Part shown: positions 43,401 through 47,349 of the stretch, in pieces | Layout: each line of letters begins with the position of its first letter | Numbering within the stretch: the stretch's first letter is position 1 | DNA from: Paralithodes platypus | Lineage: Eukaryota; Arthropoda; Malacostraca; Decapoda; Lithodidae | NCBI GenBank assembly: GCA_032716605.1 | Contig: CM064502.1 | Coordinates: 56,725,197 to 56,789,196, forward strand | DNA length: 64,000 nucleotides | Reading direction: 5' to 3' | Position numbers and translations under genes: made by a program | Notes under the pieces: model-generated | What the model saw: the letters and a program-made list of their open reading frames with translations, nothing else | Told to the model about the DNA's origin: nothing | Database searches by the model: none

Positions 43401-45687
43401 GGGAAGAGTCGGTGAAAGATGCAAATGGAGAATTACTAGTTTAAGGAGTTGAAGTGAGGAAAAGATATACTGACTATTTTGAATCTTTGCTAAATGCCAG
43501 AGATGGAAGAGAAGCAGTGGTTGATGGAGATAGGTTACCCAGGCCACCCAGGTGGCAGGGAATGAATGAAAGGATTGAGGAAAATGAGGTGATAGAAGCA
43601 GTGAAACAAATGAGAGCGGGAAAAGCAGAAGGTTTGGATGGTATTGCTGTGGAGTGTATAAAGAAGGGTGGAGTGTGATAATAGATTGGTTGCTGAGACT
43701 CTTCAATGTGCGCTTTGTTGTGTCAATGGTACCAATAGACTGGAGGAGTGTATATATTGTGCCGTTGTACAAGGGGAAGGGAGATCGGCAGGAGTGTTAA
43801 AGTTATAGAGGTATTAGTTTATTATCAATGTATGGAAAGCTGTATGGCAGAGAGTTGATAGAAGATAATAAAGTGTACAGAAGTTGCAATAGGAGAAGAA
43901 CAGTGGGGTTTTAGGAGGGGAAGAGGGTGCATGGATCAGATTTTTGCAGAAAGACAGTTACGGTAGATATTGGTGATACCAATTCTATTAATCTATTTGC
44001 TCAGGCCCATTCCCATTTTTTTTACTAGGGGTGGCCGACTCGATACCAATTACTGATCAAAATCTATTTGGTGCCGAGACAGGACTTATTTGGGAGACTG
44101 TACAGTTTGTTGTATTTTACAGGTTGATGGAGAACAAATGGAGAAGATATTGGCGTTGATTGACTCCGGGAAGAAGGAAGGAGCCAAGCTGTGTATTGGA
44201 GGCAGCAGGGTCGGGGACAAGGGATATTTTATTGAACCAACCGTCTTTGCTGACGTCAAGGATAACATGCGCATTGCAGAGGAAGAGGTCAGTTACTTCA
44301 CTAGATTTTATCCATATAGAAACTTGAAAAGGCTCAAATCTATAAAGGGGATAGTGGTTATTTTGTTGGTCTATTTTATTTTATATTAAATGATTTTTTA
44401 GTTCCTCCCTAGACTTCCATCAAGCTTTTTAAAAATGCCCCAAGAACCCCCTTCAAGATAAATTTAAACAATTTTCAATATAAAAACAGCTTTTGCACAA
44501 TGACAATCTCTTTAAGCATATGTTTTATGGTGTGTACAGATCTTTGGACCAGTGCAGCAGATCTTCAGGTTCAAGGACATCAGTGAGGTTATAGAGCGAG
44601 CCAACAACACCAAGTATGGTCTGGCGGCGGCCGTCTTCACCCAGGACCTGGACAAAGCCAACCTCTTCGCCCAGGGTCTCAGAGCTGGCACTGTCTGGTA
44701 GGTCTATCACTTTTAACACTTGCAATTTGTTGTTGTTGTTGTTCCCTAAGCTGCCAGGCCGAACAGCTCAAGTCCCTAAGGAAGGCCATGGCCACGGTCG
44801 GGCTTTCCCACAGAGCTCTCAAGGAGTGTTGATTATGTTGTTGGTGTAAGTGATTGTGTGAAATGCAGTCTTCTAGGATGTGCCCAATTGTATAGGGTGC
44901 TGTGTTACATCCCGGGCAGGTGTCGTCGACAGAGACATCCAATTTGTTATAGCCTATTCTACAACACATATAAAATGGCTTGGGACCCTTATGGCTACCG
45001 TACACATTTCAACAAAAGCGTATTGATTATAGGCATTATTTTTTATAACTCCTAATGTACCAGAGCATTTTTAAATTTATGTAGCCCTCAATATCAGCCA
45101 TTTTTGCAAAAGCTAGAGAGTAACGGAGTGTGGCGGGTGACTTACAGTTAGCCAACACTTAGGCTGTGTTACCAATACCTAGCAGTAAGGAATTAGGGTC
45201 GTGTTAGTTCCGCAATAAATTCCCTAGAAGCGTTGTAGAGTGCCAAACATTCAAATATCGACTTGATATCTTGCCATGAACCCACGACTGAGTTTGTGCC
45301 CGAGTAAGGTGACCATTTTAGTATCGTACATAGTACCTTAATTTAGTTTTCGGATACAGTCTTTCTGCAGCTGAAGCCCTTCAGTTGATGGCTGTGGCAA
45401 TCTCTTACAAGCAGCCTAGTAAGGACCAGTAAGTCTGTTTTGTGCTTGCCTTCCTTTGTAAATGATTTAATGGTACAAAAAGTGCAGTGATCATGAAGAG
45501 TACTATCATTATTATTATTATTTTTTTTTTTCTTTTCAGGATCAACTGCTATGATGTGCTAAATGCTCAGACACCATTTGGAGGGTACAAGCTGTCTGGC
45601 CAGGGGCGAGAGAACTCCATGTATGCTCTACGCAACTATTATGAGGTCAAGTCTGTCATCACCAAGGTCCCTATCAAGAACTCTTAA
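5935..45687 (+). CDS. ALDH2: Mitochondrial aldehyde dehydrogenase, ALDH2-like (whole gene, 10 exons)
   Basis: The enzyme oxidises aldehydes such as acetaldehyde to carboxylic acids with NAD+, in the mitochondrial matrix, as a homotetramer. Ten exons (5935-6057, 20564-20668, 28557-28697, 31435-31681, 35684-35871, 40597-40746, 42330-42467, 44123-44287, 44540-44697, 45540-45687) join in frame to 520 residues; human ALDH2 has 517. Family landmarks all sit three residues later than in the human precursor: oxyanion Asn189 (IPWNFP), NAD-site Lys212, FTGSTE 263-268, general base Glu288 (LELGGKSPN), catalytic Cys322 (GQCCCAG), Glu419 (EEIFGP), and Glu507 (YYEVKSV), the position equal to human Glu487. 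Residues 1-25 form a basic, hydroxylated presequence without acidic residues, pointing to mitochondria rather than cytosolic ALDH1. Introns span 0.25-14.5 kb and are full of transposons. A cytosolic ALDH1A-type label is less likely because of that presequence. Confidence 0.95.
6604..6643 (+). repeat. Poly(T) tract of 40 bases
   Basis: An uninterrupted run of 40 T in intron 1. It could be the reversed A-tail of a retrocopy, but no retroelement is recognised beside it. Confidence 0.9.
6885..7790 (+). repeat. Interspersed repeat R, two copies, with GGGGGCTTTGCCCCC hairpins
   Basis: Blocks at about 6940-7170 and 7505-7790 share TACCACAAATTTTGTTGATA, GAAAATGTGTTAAACCC, GGTACTAAAATTTC, TCGTAACAAGGTTGTCAAT and a final GC-rich palindrome with TAGGTTAGG. 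Further copies lie at 9170-9370 and 10503-10790. No terminal inverted repeat or coding frame is clear, so the class is unknown. Confidence 0.65.
7795..8450 (-). pseudogene. RTE-like LINE, C-terminal fragment
   Basis: The minus-strand frame gives [51 protein letters not shown] and LRWFGHMER, the conserved region after the RT of this LINE family. It matches the longer plus-strand copy at 36254-37165. Small deletions break the last part, and the 5' portion is missing. Confidence 0.8.
8638..8811 (+). repeat. 29-bp tandem repeat, six copies
   Basis: Six head-to-tail copies of GGTGTTATGTTTAGATGTAA plus TCGGGTTTT, 29 bases each, essentially identical. There are no spacers, so it is a minisatellite and not a CRISPR array. 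Confidence 0.95.
9170..10790 (+). repeat. Repeat R copy split by a CR1-B LINE
   Basis: The left part (9170-9369) stops at AAAGATCATA and the right part resumes at about 10503 with TGAAAATGTGTTAAACCC. In the uninterrupted copy near 7140 these two pieces are contiguous (AGATCATACGAAAATGTG), which dates the LINE insertion after the repeat. Confidence 0.75.
9370..10502 (-). mobile_element. CR1-B LINE, 3' part
   Basis: Minus-strand frames show [32 protein letters not shown] with the catalytic YADD, then [49 protein letters not shown] and [19 protein letters not shown]. One frameshift near 10290 separates the RT core from the rest. The 3' end is TGTAAGAAAC repeated, the short tandem tail expected of CR1. 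A longer copy of the same family lies at 31845-34265. Confidence 0.88.
11310..11965 (-). pseudogene. Zinc-finger LINE (family Z) fragment split by a SINE
   Basis: The minus strand gives RIRCGWGKF at about 11890 and [23 protein letters not shown] and [13 protein letters not shown] at about 11360-11530. These are contiguous in the copy at 56690-58710 ([14 protein letters not shown]..). Between them sits a SINE-J copy. Confidence 0.7.
11552..11850 (+). mobile_element. SINE-J copy, 5'-truncated
   Basis: It carries the SINE-J 3' part: CCTCAACTTTCTCTTCATAA, GGGCTTTATTGTGGTCGG-like blocks, GGCTGTTCGGCCAGGCAGCT and an (AAC)n tail. ACAGTAGCA occurs on both sides, a likely target-site duplication. The open frames across it are by-products of its GC-rich sequence. 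Confidence 0.7.
12298..12628. repeat. Perfect 331-bp palindrome, 164-bp arms
   Basis: The arms 12298-12461 and 12465-12628 are exact reverse complements around the 3-base loop TTA at 12462-12464. Each arm holds about 123 bases of hAT left end, the 8-bp target copy (GGTCAGGG / CCCTGACC) and about 33 bases of flanking DNA. The palindrome therefore copies the transposon-host junction in inverted form. Confidence 0.93.
12506..17015 (+). mobile_element. hAT-type transposon, non-autonomous, carrying an RTE LINE
   Basis: The left end is CAGGGGTGTAAAGTTCCC and the right end, reversed, is CAGGGGTGCAAAGGTAAT. Both are flanked by the 8-bp target duplication CCCTGACC (12498-12505 and 17016-17023), the hallmark of hAT transposition. 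No transposase frame is found in the native parts (12506-13150 and 16260-17015). Without the nested 3-kb LINE the element would be about 1.4 kb. Confidence 0.88.
13200..16257 (+). mobile_element. RTE-type LINE, nearly full length, frameshifted
   Basis: In order: an endonuclease with [30 protein letters not shown], a TWHRG..SLIDY stretch and GSDHY; then RT with [71 protein letters not shown] and the catalytic [10 protein letters not shown]; then the C-terminal [19 protein letters not shown] and [14 protein letters not shown] blocks. The 3' tail is (GAT)n at 16231-16256, typical of RTE. Frameshifts near 13480 and 15240, a break near 15560 and an in-frame stop at 15884 disable it. It lies inside the hAT element and so is younger. 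The 5' limit is approximate. Confidence 0.9.
17024..17298. other. Intron 1 stretch, MITE 1 trace only
   Basis: AT-rich sequence with a poly(T) run near 17180 and a short MITE-1-like piece (CTTCTCCCTCATGTTTA) near 17207-17225. No gene is recognised. Confidence 0.5.
17299..17585. mobile_element. Inverted-repeat MITE, AAGCCGGTATCACAC ends
   Basis: Arms of about 58 bases are near-perfect inverted repeats. The inner ends AAGCCGGTATCACAC are shared with the copy at 23346-23662. The outer 40 bases (GCAGAACAAATATCGG..) are paired here but absent from the second copy, so either that copy is shorter or this one landed in the centre of an older palindrome. Confidence 0.8.
18040..18535 (-). pseudogene. 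RTE-like LINE fragment, rearranged
   Basis: The minus strand resembles the C-terminal region and 3' end of the RTE copy at 36254-37165: GGTTTCATTCGTGGCCACCC-like end, CGTCGACTGACT and the WFGHVE-type block. Near 18350-18530 a different order of blocks appears ([20 protein letters not shown]), so the copy is internally rearranged or chimeric. Confidence 0.65.
18990..19625. mobile_element. Two MITE-1 copies, head to head
   Basis: 18990-19299 is a minus-oriented copy and 19296-19625 a plus-oriented copy of MITE family 1. They meet at TTTAACGGGGGATGGG. Together they make a large imperfect inverted repeat that a transcript of intron 1 could fold on itself. Confidence 0.82.
19647..19921. repeat. 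24-bp minisatellite, about 12 copies
   Basis: The unit AAAACATATATCCTCTACCC plus CCTT repeats about 12 times with one degenerate unit near 19840. Because 24 is a multiple of three, the minus strand reads CFKGVEDI again and again. This is not taken as a protein. Confidence 0.93.
19935..20130 (+). pseudogene. LINE 3' terminal fragment
   Basis: Broken frames show an end similar to the reversed piece at 47525-47850: GCCAGAGTGGACAGAAGGGT, and a tail reading [13 protein letters not shown] and EWRMLMNR, as seen at the C-terminus of some LINE polyproteins. Only the last part remains. Confidence 0.5.
20395..20480 (+). repeat. SINE-C fragment
   Basis: GTTCGGGCTCTGTCTCGAGT followed by CAGCCACCCCCAGCTATGGG matches the core of the SINE-C family, best seen at 62228-62371. 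It ends about 80 bases before exon 2. Confidence 0.6.
20564..20668 (+). CDS. ALDH2: ALDH2-like exon 2
   Basis: Thirty-five codons, [13 protein letters not shown] through [11 protein letters not shown], the conserved FINN and P-T-I-N-P strands at the N-terminal side of the NAD-binding domain. Acceptor CTTTGCAG|GTG, donor AAG|GTATGA, phase 0 on both sides. Confidence 0.95.
21125..21270 (+). repeat. MITE-2 piece with 20-bp tandem expansion
   Basis: Starts like family 2 (GTACCAGTGCCGTCC), then CTGGCCACTATTAGACTATT is repeated three times in tandem (about 21168-21230), then CAATTAACAGGCTTC. Its distal TTAA is where the next element, MITE 1, is inserted. Confidence 0.65.
21271..21625 (+). mobile_element. 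MITE family 1, complete copy
   Basis: TTAA at 21271-21274 is followed by GGGGAGATGGGCC. The far end CTACCCATCCCCCC is followed by TTAA at 21622-21625. The ends are inverted repeats (GGGGRGATGGG) and TTAA is the apparent target duplication. There is no coding capacity. Confidence 0.88.
22471..22992 (+). repeat. ~130-bp tandem repeat, four copies, each with an acceptor-like site
   Basis: Units start at 22471, 22600, 22731 and 22862 with CAGCGAGGGAGAYAAGATAA. Each ends with TTTTATTCTTTCATTTTACA(G), which looks like a pyrimidine tract plus AG acceptor. GAGGGAGATAAG is also the 3' end of exon 2 (20657-20668). Confidence 0.92.
23003..23070 (+). repeat. tRNA-like sequence (SINE head or tRNA relic)
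   Basis: GGTATGGTCGGTAGCGCG resembles an A box and GGGTCGGCAGTTGGATCCC a B box, spaced as in a tRNA. The T-loop is altered (GTTGGATCC) and no full acceptor stem pairs, so it is a tRNA-derived repeat rather than a working tRNA. Confidence 0.45.
23101..23312. mobile_element. MITE with long inverted ends, CTATAGT..GTTCAT type
   Basis: The left end TATAGTGTGTTCATTCTAGG and the reversed right end TATAGTCCGTTCATGCTAGG match, followed by TTGGGCAGAAATC-type sequence. Arms are about 50 bases and TA lies at both borders. The middle is shared with the MITE at 61708-61923 and a piece near 30780-30870. Confidence 0.75.
23346..23662. mobile_element. AAGCCGGTATCACAC MITE, second copy, with nested repeat G
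   Basis: Ends match the copy at 17299-17585. The middle (about 23491-23628) is replaced by a minus-oriented copy of a ~135-bp repeat (GTAAAACTTGCAAAC.. GCTATGTGGAAACAACG) that also occurs at 31306-31410, 35525-35640, 35948-36030 and 54378-54470. Confidence 0.75.
23699..23881. mobile_element. MITE-M (TA type), complete copy
   Basis: TA-CAGGTCTCCCTC at the left and GAGGGAGACCTG-TA at the right form short inverted ends with TA flanks, as in Tc1/mariner-type elements. Other copies: 55999-56168, and one interrupted by a LINE with its right end at 28504. Confidence 0.8.
24179..24272 (+). mobile_element. MITE-1 deletion derivative
   Basis: TTAAGGGGGGATGGGC starts it, then the sequence jumps to the far part (TTTCCTCTCTAGACCTCCAT, AAACACCCGCCCAAGG). 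It is cut off by the RTE fragment that follows. Confidence 0.7.
24285..24452 (+). pseudogene. RTE-like LINE, left half of a split fragment
   Basis: Matches the 36254-37165 copy: [32 protein letters not shown] and LTYGSEAW, ending GTGGAAATTAGTTAC. The rest resumes at 26370 after the TA-type transposon. Confidence 0.8.
24453..26369. mobile_element. TA-flanked DNA transposon with GTCCGAAGTTA subterminal repeats
   Basis: The left end CCGTAAAATGCGGTAACC and the reversed right end CCGTAAAGTGGGGTAACT agree over about 24 bases with three mismatches. TA flanks both (24451-24452, 26370-26371), and removing the element rejoins the split RTE fragment. About eight copies of TCCGAAGTTA, in both orientations, cluster near the two ends. 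No transposase frame is seen. A jockey-like LINE tail is nested at 24841-25412. Tc1/mariner-like by TA duplication; the family is not known to me. Confidence 0.82.
24841..25412 (-). mobile_element. Jockey-like LINE J, 3' fragment
   Basis: Tail (GTT)n at the low-coordinate end, then the C-terminal coding region ([16 protein letters not shown] on the minus strand) up to [14 protein letters not shown]. The target duplication CCTGTCCRATGTT (24828-24840 and 25413-25425) has one mismatch. Confidence 0.85.
26370..26690 (+). pseudogene. RTE-like LINE, right half of the split fragment
   Basis: Continues 24285-24452: [40 protein letters not shown], then a 3' end GGCGAATTATTCTTGGCCAC that lacks the (GATA)n seen in other copies. 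Confidence 0.8.
26690..26850 (+). repeat. MITE family 2 fragment
   Basis: TTCTGTACTGGCGACGTC, TTTATTCAGTT, GGGCCTCCAGCAGTTAACAG, CGAACCATCTCACTTAACC. These are family 2 blocks without two clear ends. Confidence 0.6.
26860..28504. mobile_element. MITE-M copy interrupted by LINE J
   Basis: 26860-26910 (ATCGCATGACAAACCCTAAA) and 28405-28504 (GGGACCAGCCAAAACCC to GCGAGGGAGATATG-TA) are the two halves of a MITE-M copy. The left terminus is not recognisable. The LINE lies between. Confidence 0.65.
26911..28393 (-). mobile_element. Jockey-like LINE J, RT to 3' end
   Basis: A minus-strand frame of 387 codons (28095 to 26932) begins at [19 protein letters not shown], holding the catalytic YADD, and continues through [38 protein letters not shown] and a zinc-binding-like C-P-G-C..H..H..C near the end. 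Upstream, RT blocks ([19 protein letters not shown] with a frameshift near 28140) run to 28393. The tail is (GTT)n and the target duplication is CTTAGTGGGGT (26900-26910 and 28394-28404), 11 bp exact. Confidence 0.92.
28557..28697 (+). CDS. ALDH2: ALDH2-like exon 3
   Basis: Forty-seven codons, [15 protein letters not shown] through [14 protein letters not shown], a helical region of the NAD-binding domain. Acceptor GTGTAG|GCA, donor GCG|GTAAGA, phase 0 on both sides. A TA-type MITE ends 53 nt upstream. Confidence 0.95.
28745..28870 (-). repeat. SINE-a, tRNA-derived
   Basis: On the minus strand a B box GGTTCGAGTCC is followed by TGGAGTGCCACATGTATTTG and a tail AGTAAAGTTGGTTGGTG shared with the copy at 41615-41745. 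It starts about 50 bases after exon 3. Confidence 0.7.
28950..29065 (+). repeat. SINE-b, tRNA-derived (variant)
   Basis: GTGTCCCGAGTTCAAATCCTGG (B box) followed by CCATATGCTTTCATTAG and TTAATGTTAAGAACGGGGTG. The same variant lies reversed at about 46235-46350. Confidence 0.7.
29613..29849. mobile_element. MITE family 3 (TTAA), complete copy
   Basis: TTAACCCTTTCACG at the left and CGTGAGAGGGTTAA at the right. The same 235-bp element recurs at 63726-63960 with nearly identical interior (TTAGTTTTCTGCCCACAGCT). Confidence 0.88.
29862..30078 (-). pseudogene. LINE Z 3' fragment
   Basis: The minus strand reads [17 protein letters not shown] and an RCGIRPYGL block, the last part of family Z, with an (ATT)n expansion at 29917-29940. 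A SINE-J copy is inserted at its 5' side. Confidence 0.6.
30092..30651 (-). mobile_element. SINE-J, full length with 5' monomer repeats
   Basis: The (GTT)n tail at 30088-30099 leads into the reversed GGCTGTTCGGCCAGGCAGCT block. The 5' end has three copies of GGCGGGTGCCCATCCCCGAA-type 21-mers at about 30588-30650. The exact 13-bp duplication ACTATACCTTGTT (30079-30091 and 30652-30664) defines both borders. Apparent open frames inside it are not genes. Confidence 0.85.
31435..31681 (+). CDS. ALDH2: ALDH2-like exon 4
   Basis: Residues from [11 protein letters not shown] through KFGPALATG. It carries [18 protein letters not shown], in which the Asn of PWN (residue 189) stabilises the oxyanion in this family. 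Acceptor ATACTAG|AGC, donor ACAG|GTTGGT; the exon ends after one base of a Gly codon. Confidence 0.96.
31700..31815 (+). repeat. SINE-C copy next to exon 4
   Basis: TTGTGAAGTCTCTGTTCGGG, CTCTGTCTCGAGTCAGCCAC and an A-rich linker match SINE-C. It begins a few tens of bases after the exon 4 donor and abuts the CR1-B LINE. Confidence 0.6.
31845..34265 (-). mobile_element. CR1-B LINE, longer copy, several frameshifts
   Basis: From 34265 downward on the minus strand: end of an endonuclease ([11 protein letters not shown]), a linker ([18 protein letters not shown]), RT blocks [65 protein letters not shown], then [14 protein letters not shown] and the catalytic [11 protein letters not shown], then a C-terminal region as in 9370-10502. 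Frames break near 33890, 33430-33400 and 32955. The 3' tail is TGTAAGAAACTAAGAAA-like. Most of the endonuclease is missing at the 5' end. Confidence 0.9.
34265..34400 (-). repeat. SINE-C fragment
   Basis: GACTCAAGACACAGCAAGAA, AGGGACAACACAAAACAATG and AAATTCACACACTAAAAC are SINE-C blocks in reverse. A further piece at about 34822-34885 carries CACCCCCAGAAAACAAAA and GGGAATGGGCCTGAGTAAAT. Confidence 0.65.
34401..35213. other. Intron 4 stretch, nothing further recognised
   Basis: AT-rich sequence. Apart from the SINE-C tail near 34822-34885 no element end or coding frame is recognised. Confidence 0.5.
35214..35661. mobile_element. MITE family 2 (TTAA), complete, with nested repeats
   Basis: TTAACCCCTTCTGTACTGG at the left and, reversed, TTAACCCCTTCTGTACCGG at the right. 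Inside lie a reversed SINE-a (about 35378-35508) and repeat G (35525-35640). The right end stops 22 bases before exon 5. Confidence 0.85.
35684..35871 (+). CDS. ALDH2: ALDH2-like exon 5
   Basis: Two bases complete the split Gly codon, then 62 codons run from [12 protein letters not shown] to FTGSTE. Lys212 binds the NAD adenosine ribose, and GFGPTAG and FTGSTE form the dinucleotide fold. Acceptor TTGTACAG|GA, donor GAG|GTTAGC. The upstream TTAA element ends only 22 bases before the exon, so little native sequence remains before the acceptor. Confidence 0.96.
36254..37185 (+). mobile_element. RTE-like LINE, C-terminal half, intact frame
   Basis: An open frame to 37166 reads [17 protein letters not shown], the catalytic [79 protein letters not shown] and [13 protein letters not shown]. 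The 3' end is (GATA)n after GGCGTCAGGCAATAGATAG. The endonuclease and RT finger are missing. It is the best copy of the family found in pieces at 7795, 18040, 24285, 26370, 53555 and 55838. Confidence 0.9.
37300..37609. mobile_element. MITE family 4 (TTAA, piggyBac-like ends)
   Basis: TTAACCCACGAAATCCGGG at the left and, reversed, TTAACCCTCGGAAACCGGG at the right. TTAA followed by CCC is the pattern of piggyBac-type ends. A second copy at 49829-51917 is interrupted by LINE J. Confidence 0.85.
38003..40276 (+). mobile_element. Jockey-like LINE J, longest copy
   Basis: From 38010 broken frames give a linker and RT finger ([45 protein letters not shown]), with a frameshift near 38690. From 38943 a 440-codon frame reads [35 protein letters not shown], the catalytic [13 protein letters not shown], and the whole C-terminal part with [16 protein letters not shown]. 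The tail is (AAC)n. AACTGAAGT (37994-38002 and 40277-40285) is a 9-bp duplication. The 5' end including any endonuclease is missing. Confidence 0.9.
40290..40400 (+). mobile_element. SINE-J tail insertion
   Basis: A 111-bp insert ending CTTGGGGCTGTTCGGCCAGA-(AAC)n. CTGAAGTTTCT repeats on both sides (40279-40289 and 40401-40411), so it inserted next to the end of the LINE J copy after that landed. Confidence 0.8.
40597..40746 (+). CDS. ALDH2: ALDH2-like exon 6 (general base; GC donor)
   Basis: Fifty codons, [12 protein letters not shown] through HFGLFFNQ, with the general-base Glu288 in LELGGKSPN. The exon is followed by CAG|GCAGGT. Only a GC donor keeps the frame into GQCCCAG of exon 7. The nearby GT, four bases later, would shift the frame at the active site. 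Confidence 0.95.
40940..41145 (-). pseudogene. LINE Z 3' fragment
   Basis: The minus strand carries [24 protein letters not shown] and [24 protein letters not shown] sequence, the last region of family Z, with no tail visible. Confidence 0.6.
41155..41400 (+). pseudogene. LINE J, old diverged fragment
   Basis: [40 protein letters not shown] and [15 protein letters not shown] mirror the C-terminal region of LINE J with many substitutions, so an older insertion than the other copies. Confidence 0.7.
41615..41745 (+). repeat. SINE-a, tRNA-derived
   Basis: GTGGTGCAATGCATAAGTGT (A-box region) and CCTAGGTTCGAATCCCCGG (B box), then CTGCCACATGTGTTTGTTAA and AGTAAAGTTGGTTGGTGG. Reversed copies lie at 28745-28870 and about 35378-35508. 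Confidence 0.78.
42173..42300 (+). repeat. SINE-b, tRNA-derived, before exon 7
   Basis: TGATGGTGTAATGGTTAGAG (A-box region), CCTAGGTTCGAATCCTGGG (B box) and a tail TTTCATTTGGGGGTTATTGG. It ends about 30 bases before exon 7. Confidence 0.82.
42330..42467 (+). CDS. ALDH2: ALDH2-like exon 7 (catalytic cysteine)
   Basis: Forty-six codons beginning GQCCCAGSR, with the catalytic Cys322 in the middle of the triple Cys typical of ALDH2, and ending NTEQGPQ. Acceptor CCCATAG|GGC, donor CAG|GTCAGT, phase 0. A SINE ends about 30 bases upstream and a MITE starts 19 bases downstream. Confidence 0.97.
42487..42879 (-). mobile_element. MITE family 1, complete but diverged left end
   Basis: Minus orientation. 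The high end CGGCCCATGTCCCC-TTAA (42876-42879) is intact. The low end TTAA-GAGGGTATGG (42487) has decayed. It begins 19 bases after the exon 7 donor. Confidence 0.82.
42876..43076. mobile_element. MITE (TTAA), CACCATGATGT ends
   Basis: TTAACCCTTTCACCACCATG at the left and, reversed, TTAACCCCTTCAGCACCATG at the right, then GATGT and a TTCTGGCTA block on both. It shares its left TTAA with the right TTAA of the preceding MITE 1. Confidence 0.85.
43081..43210 (+). repeat. SINE-b, tRNA-derived
   Basis: Same structure as the copy at 42173-42300, about 90% alike by eye, starting TGTCTTGATGGTGTAATGGT. Its B box is mutated to AGCTTCGAATTCTGGG. Confidence 0.8.
43345..43965 (+). pseudogene. RTE-like LINE, middle fragment
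   Basis: Broken frames give [40 protein letters not shown], a [22 protein letters not shown] block, [19 protein letters not shown] and [13 protein letters not shown]. It is the RT finger region of an RTE element, with a stop at 43677 and frameshifts. Confidence 0.8.
44123..44287 (+). CDS. ALDH2: ALDH2-like exon 8
   Basis: Fifty-five codons, [16 protein letters not shown] through MRIAEEE, including [12 protein letters not shown] of the catalytic domain. The last Glu (419) matches the Glu that contacts the nicotinamide ribose in the family. Acceptor TTTTACAG|GTT, donor GAG|GTCAGT. Intron 8 is only 252 bp. Confidence 0.96.
44540..44697 (+). CDS. ALDH2: ALDH2-like exon 9
   Basis: Fifty-two codons from [14 protein letters not shown] to QGLRAGTV plus two bases of a Trp codon (TG|G). 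[16 protein letters not shown] is diagnostic of the family. Acceptor TGTACAG|ATC, donor TCTG|GTAGGT. A short LINE tail insertion begins 25-34 bases downstream. Confidence 0.96.
44732..44939 (-). mobile_element. LINE J 3' tail insertion beside exon 9
   Basis: (GTT)n followed by the reversed GGGCTGTTCGGCC-type end and [20 protein letters not shown] on the minus strand. The 9-bp duplication CAATTTGTT (44723-44731 and 44940-44948) is exact. Confidence 0.86.
45360..45428 (+). other. Candidate cassette exon in ALDH2-like intron 9
   Basis: These 69 bases have an acceptor-like GGATACAG before them and a strong donor after them (CCA|GTAAGT). They are open in the frame set by exon 9 and end with two bases that join exon 10 in frame, so inclusion would insert 23 residues (the last ones SYKQPSKDQ) and change the Trp at the junction to Cys. 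No known ALDH has residues here, and the acceptor has a poor pyrimidine tract. It may be a pseudo-exon. Confidence 0.3.
45540..45687 (+). CDS. ALDH2: ALDH2-like exon 10 (C-terminus)
   Basis: One base completes the Trp codon, then [17 protein letters not shown] to the stop TAA at 45685-45687. Glu507 in YYEVKSV is the position of the human ALDH2 Glu487 variant, so the normal form is seen here. The acceptor has a long pyrimidine run, TTTTTCTTTTCAG|G. Confidence 0.96.
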
Positions 45688-45720
45688 GAAGGGAACTTGA
45701 TCAGTATGATTGCATTGGTC

Positions 45721-46363
45721 ATTAAAATAATCAAATTTAACTGTGCCATATGAAAACTGGTGTAAATTAAATTGGATTTTGCATTGCAAAACCATTATTT
45801 ACAAGCTATCAGTATTTCTCCATGCAGTAGTATTGTTAATTTCTAATTTTTAGCAGCCATAGTAGATTATTTATATACTGTGAGGTAATATCTATGAAAG
45901 TGGGAACTTCTTTCATTTTCAATAGAAATTGTATTATTTACCAATCACTGGAATGTGTACAAAATTACTAGTTTCTTTGTGGATACATTAATTTTAGTAG
46001 CTTGTATCCAAAAGACTATATTGGTGCAGGGTACTTTACACACTATTTGAAAAATATGTTCACACTTTAATCACATGCTTTCATTAATTTAAATTGAGTG
46101 GTTATTGGTGTTAAGAATGATATTAAAAATACTATATGAACAAATAATTCTTCAATTAATTACTGAATGACAACTGGCATAATTAACTTTTTATGTACAT
46201 TGTCAATGGCTATAATTTAAAGAGTTTAAATTAAGGAACACCCCGTTCTTATCATTAATCCTCCATTACAAACTCCAATACACTTGAATAAGTTAATGTA
46301 AGCATATGGTCCTGTTGGAATTCGAACTCGGGACACCACCAGTACCAGTTGTTAAATAATAAA
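45721..46363 (+). promoter_or_regulatory. ALDH2-like 3' UTR with candidate poly(A) signals
   Basis: ATTAAA at 45721-45726 lies 34 bases after the stop, and a canonical AATAAA lies at 46358-46363. SINE-b pieces occupy about 46066-46350, so the distal signal would put SINE sequence in the transcript. Which one is used cannot be told here. Confidence 0.35.
46066..46350. repeat. SINE-b 3' piece and reversed SINE-b variant
   Basis: 46066-46125 repeats the SINE-b tail (CACATGCTTTCATTAATTTA, GTGTTAAGAATGATATTAA). 46235-46350 is a reversed variant with TCGAACTCGGGACACCACC as the complement of its B box. Both lie in the likely 3' UTR of the ALDH2-like gene. Confidence 0.6.
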
Positions 46364-46380
46364 GATTCAAACTATATCCT

Positions 46381-47345
46381 TTATATGTTTACCTGGACAC
46401 TGCTCATATAGCCTAGTTAGGTTTGTTATTATTATACAGATTTTACTTCATATAATATATCTCAAACTATTACATAATAACACCCATCATAACGGCTGTC
46501 AAATATTTAGTTTTAACTATTTTTGTACTAATAACTTCAATCTTGGTTAGGAACCGGTATAATAAGTTTGTATTCAAAAAATGTTTTCAGATTTTAATAC
46601 AAAACAATCCTTGAACTAGTTGGTATTAGTTTCCTACTGTATTGCACTAACCAAACTATACCGTTTCTTTTCGGCCGACTGTAAATGGAATCCCTTCATA
46701 GCTAATTTATTGATACTTCATGGGAGAATATGAAACCACTATGTCTCTGCATCATATCAAGACCAAGTTTACATAATTAGCACCATATTTCACCACAAAA
46801 TCTTCAAAATAACTGGGAAATCTTTATTGGGAATTTTGCAATTTACCGTCAGTTGATAAGAAATTTACTTTAATCATATTATTCACACATGATATACATT
46901 TATGCTAGACATTAGTAGGCATAAACCTAAAAATTGTCAGTTGGTGACGATATGAATTGATGTATTGAAATTACAGATTTTCCTTCTGTACTTTTGTTAA
47001 ATTATTCTAAATCTTATTCTGCCAAATAGTAGGTTCCTCCACAAATAAGTTGAATGCAAGGACTACAGTACAGTATTTGTATACATATATAAATTCTCTA
47101 GTATATATAAAAACAAAACTAAGTTTTTATACTGTACAATGATAAAAGTGAATATGATAGATCATATACTTTGGAGTAAACTATAGTCCTATATTGCACA
47201 GGATGTAGAATAATTTAATTAACGGTCCTTCTGGCTCATTGTTAGAGGCTCAGACTGAGTATGAAAAACCAGTGATTGAGGTTCCCATTGGCATACAATA
47301 ACTCATATCCACGCCTTCCTAAAGGGTTACGAAAACTAGAAATTA
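46381..47345. other. Intergenic stretch, nothing recognised
   Basis: AT-rich DNA between the two convergent genes. No coding frame, RNA gene or element end is seen. Confidence 0.5.
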
Positions 47346-47349
47346 TGAG

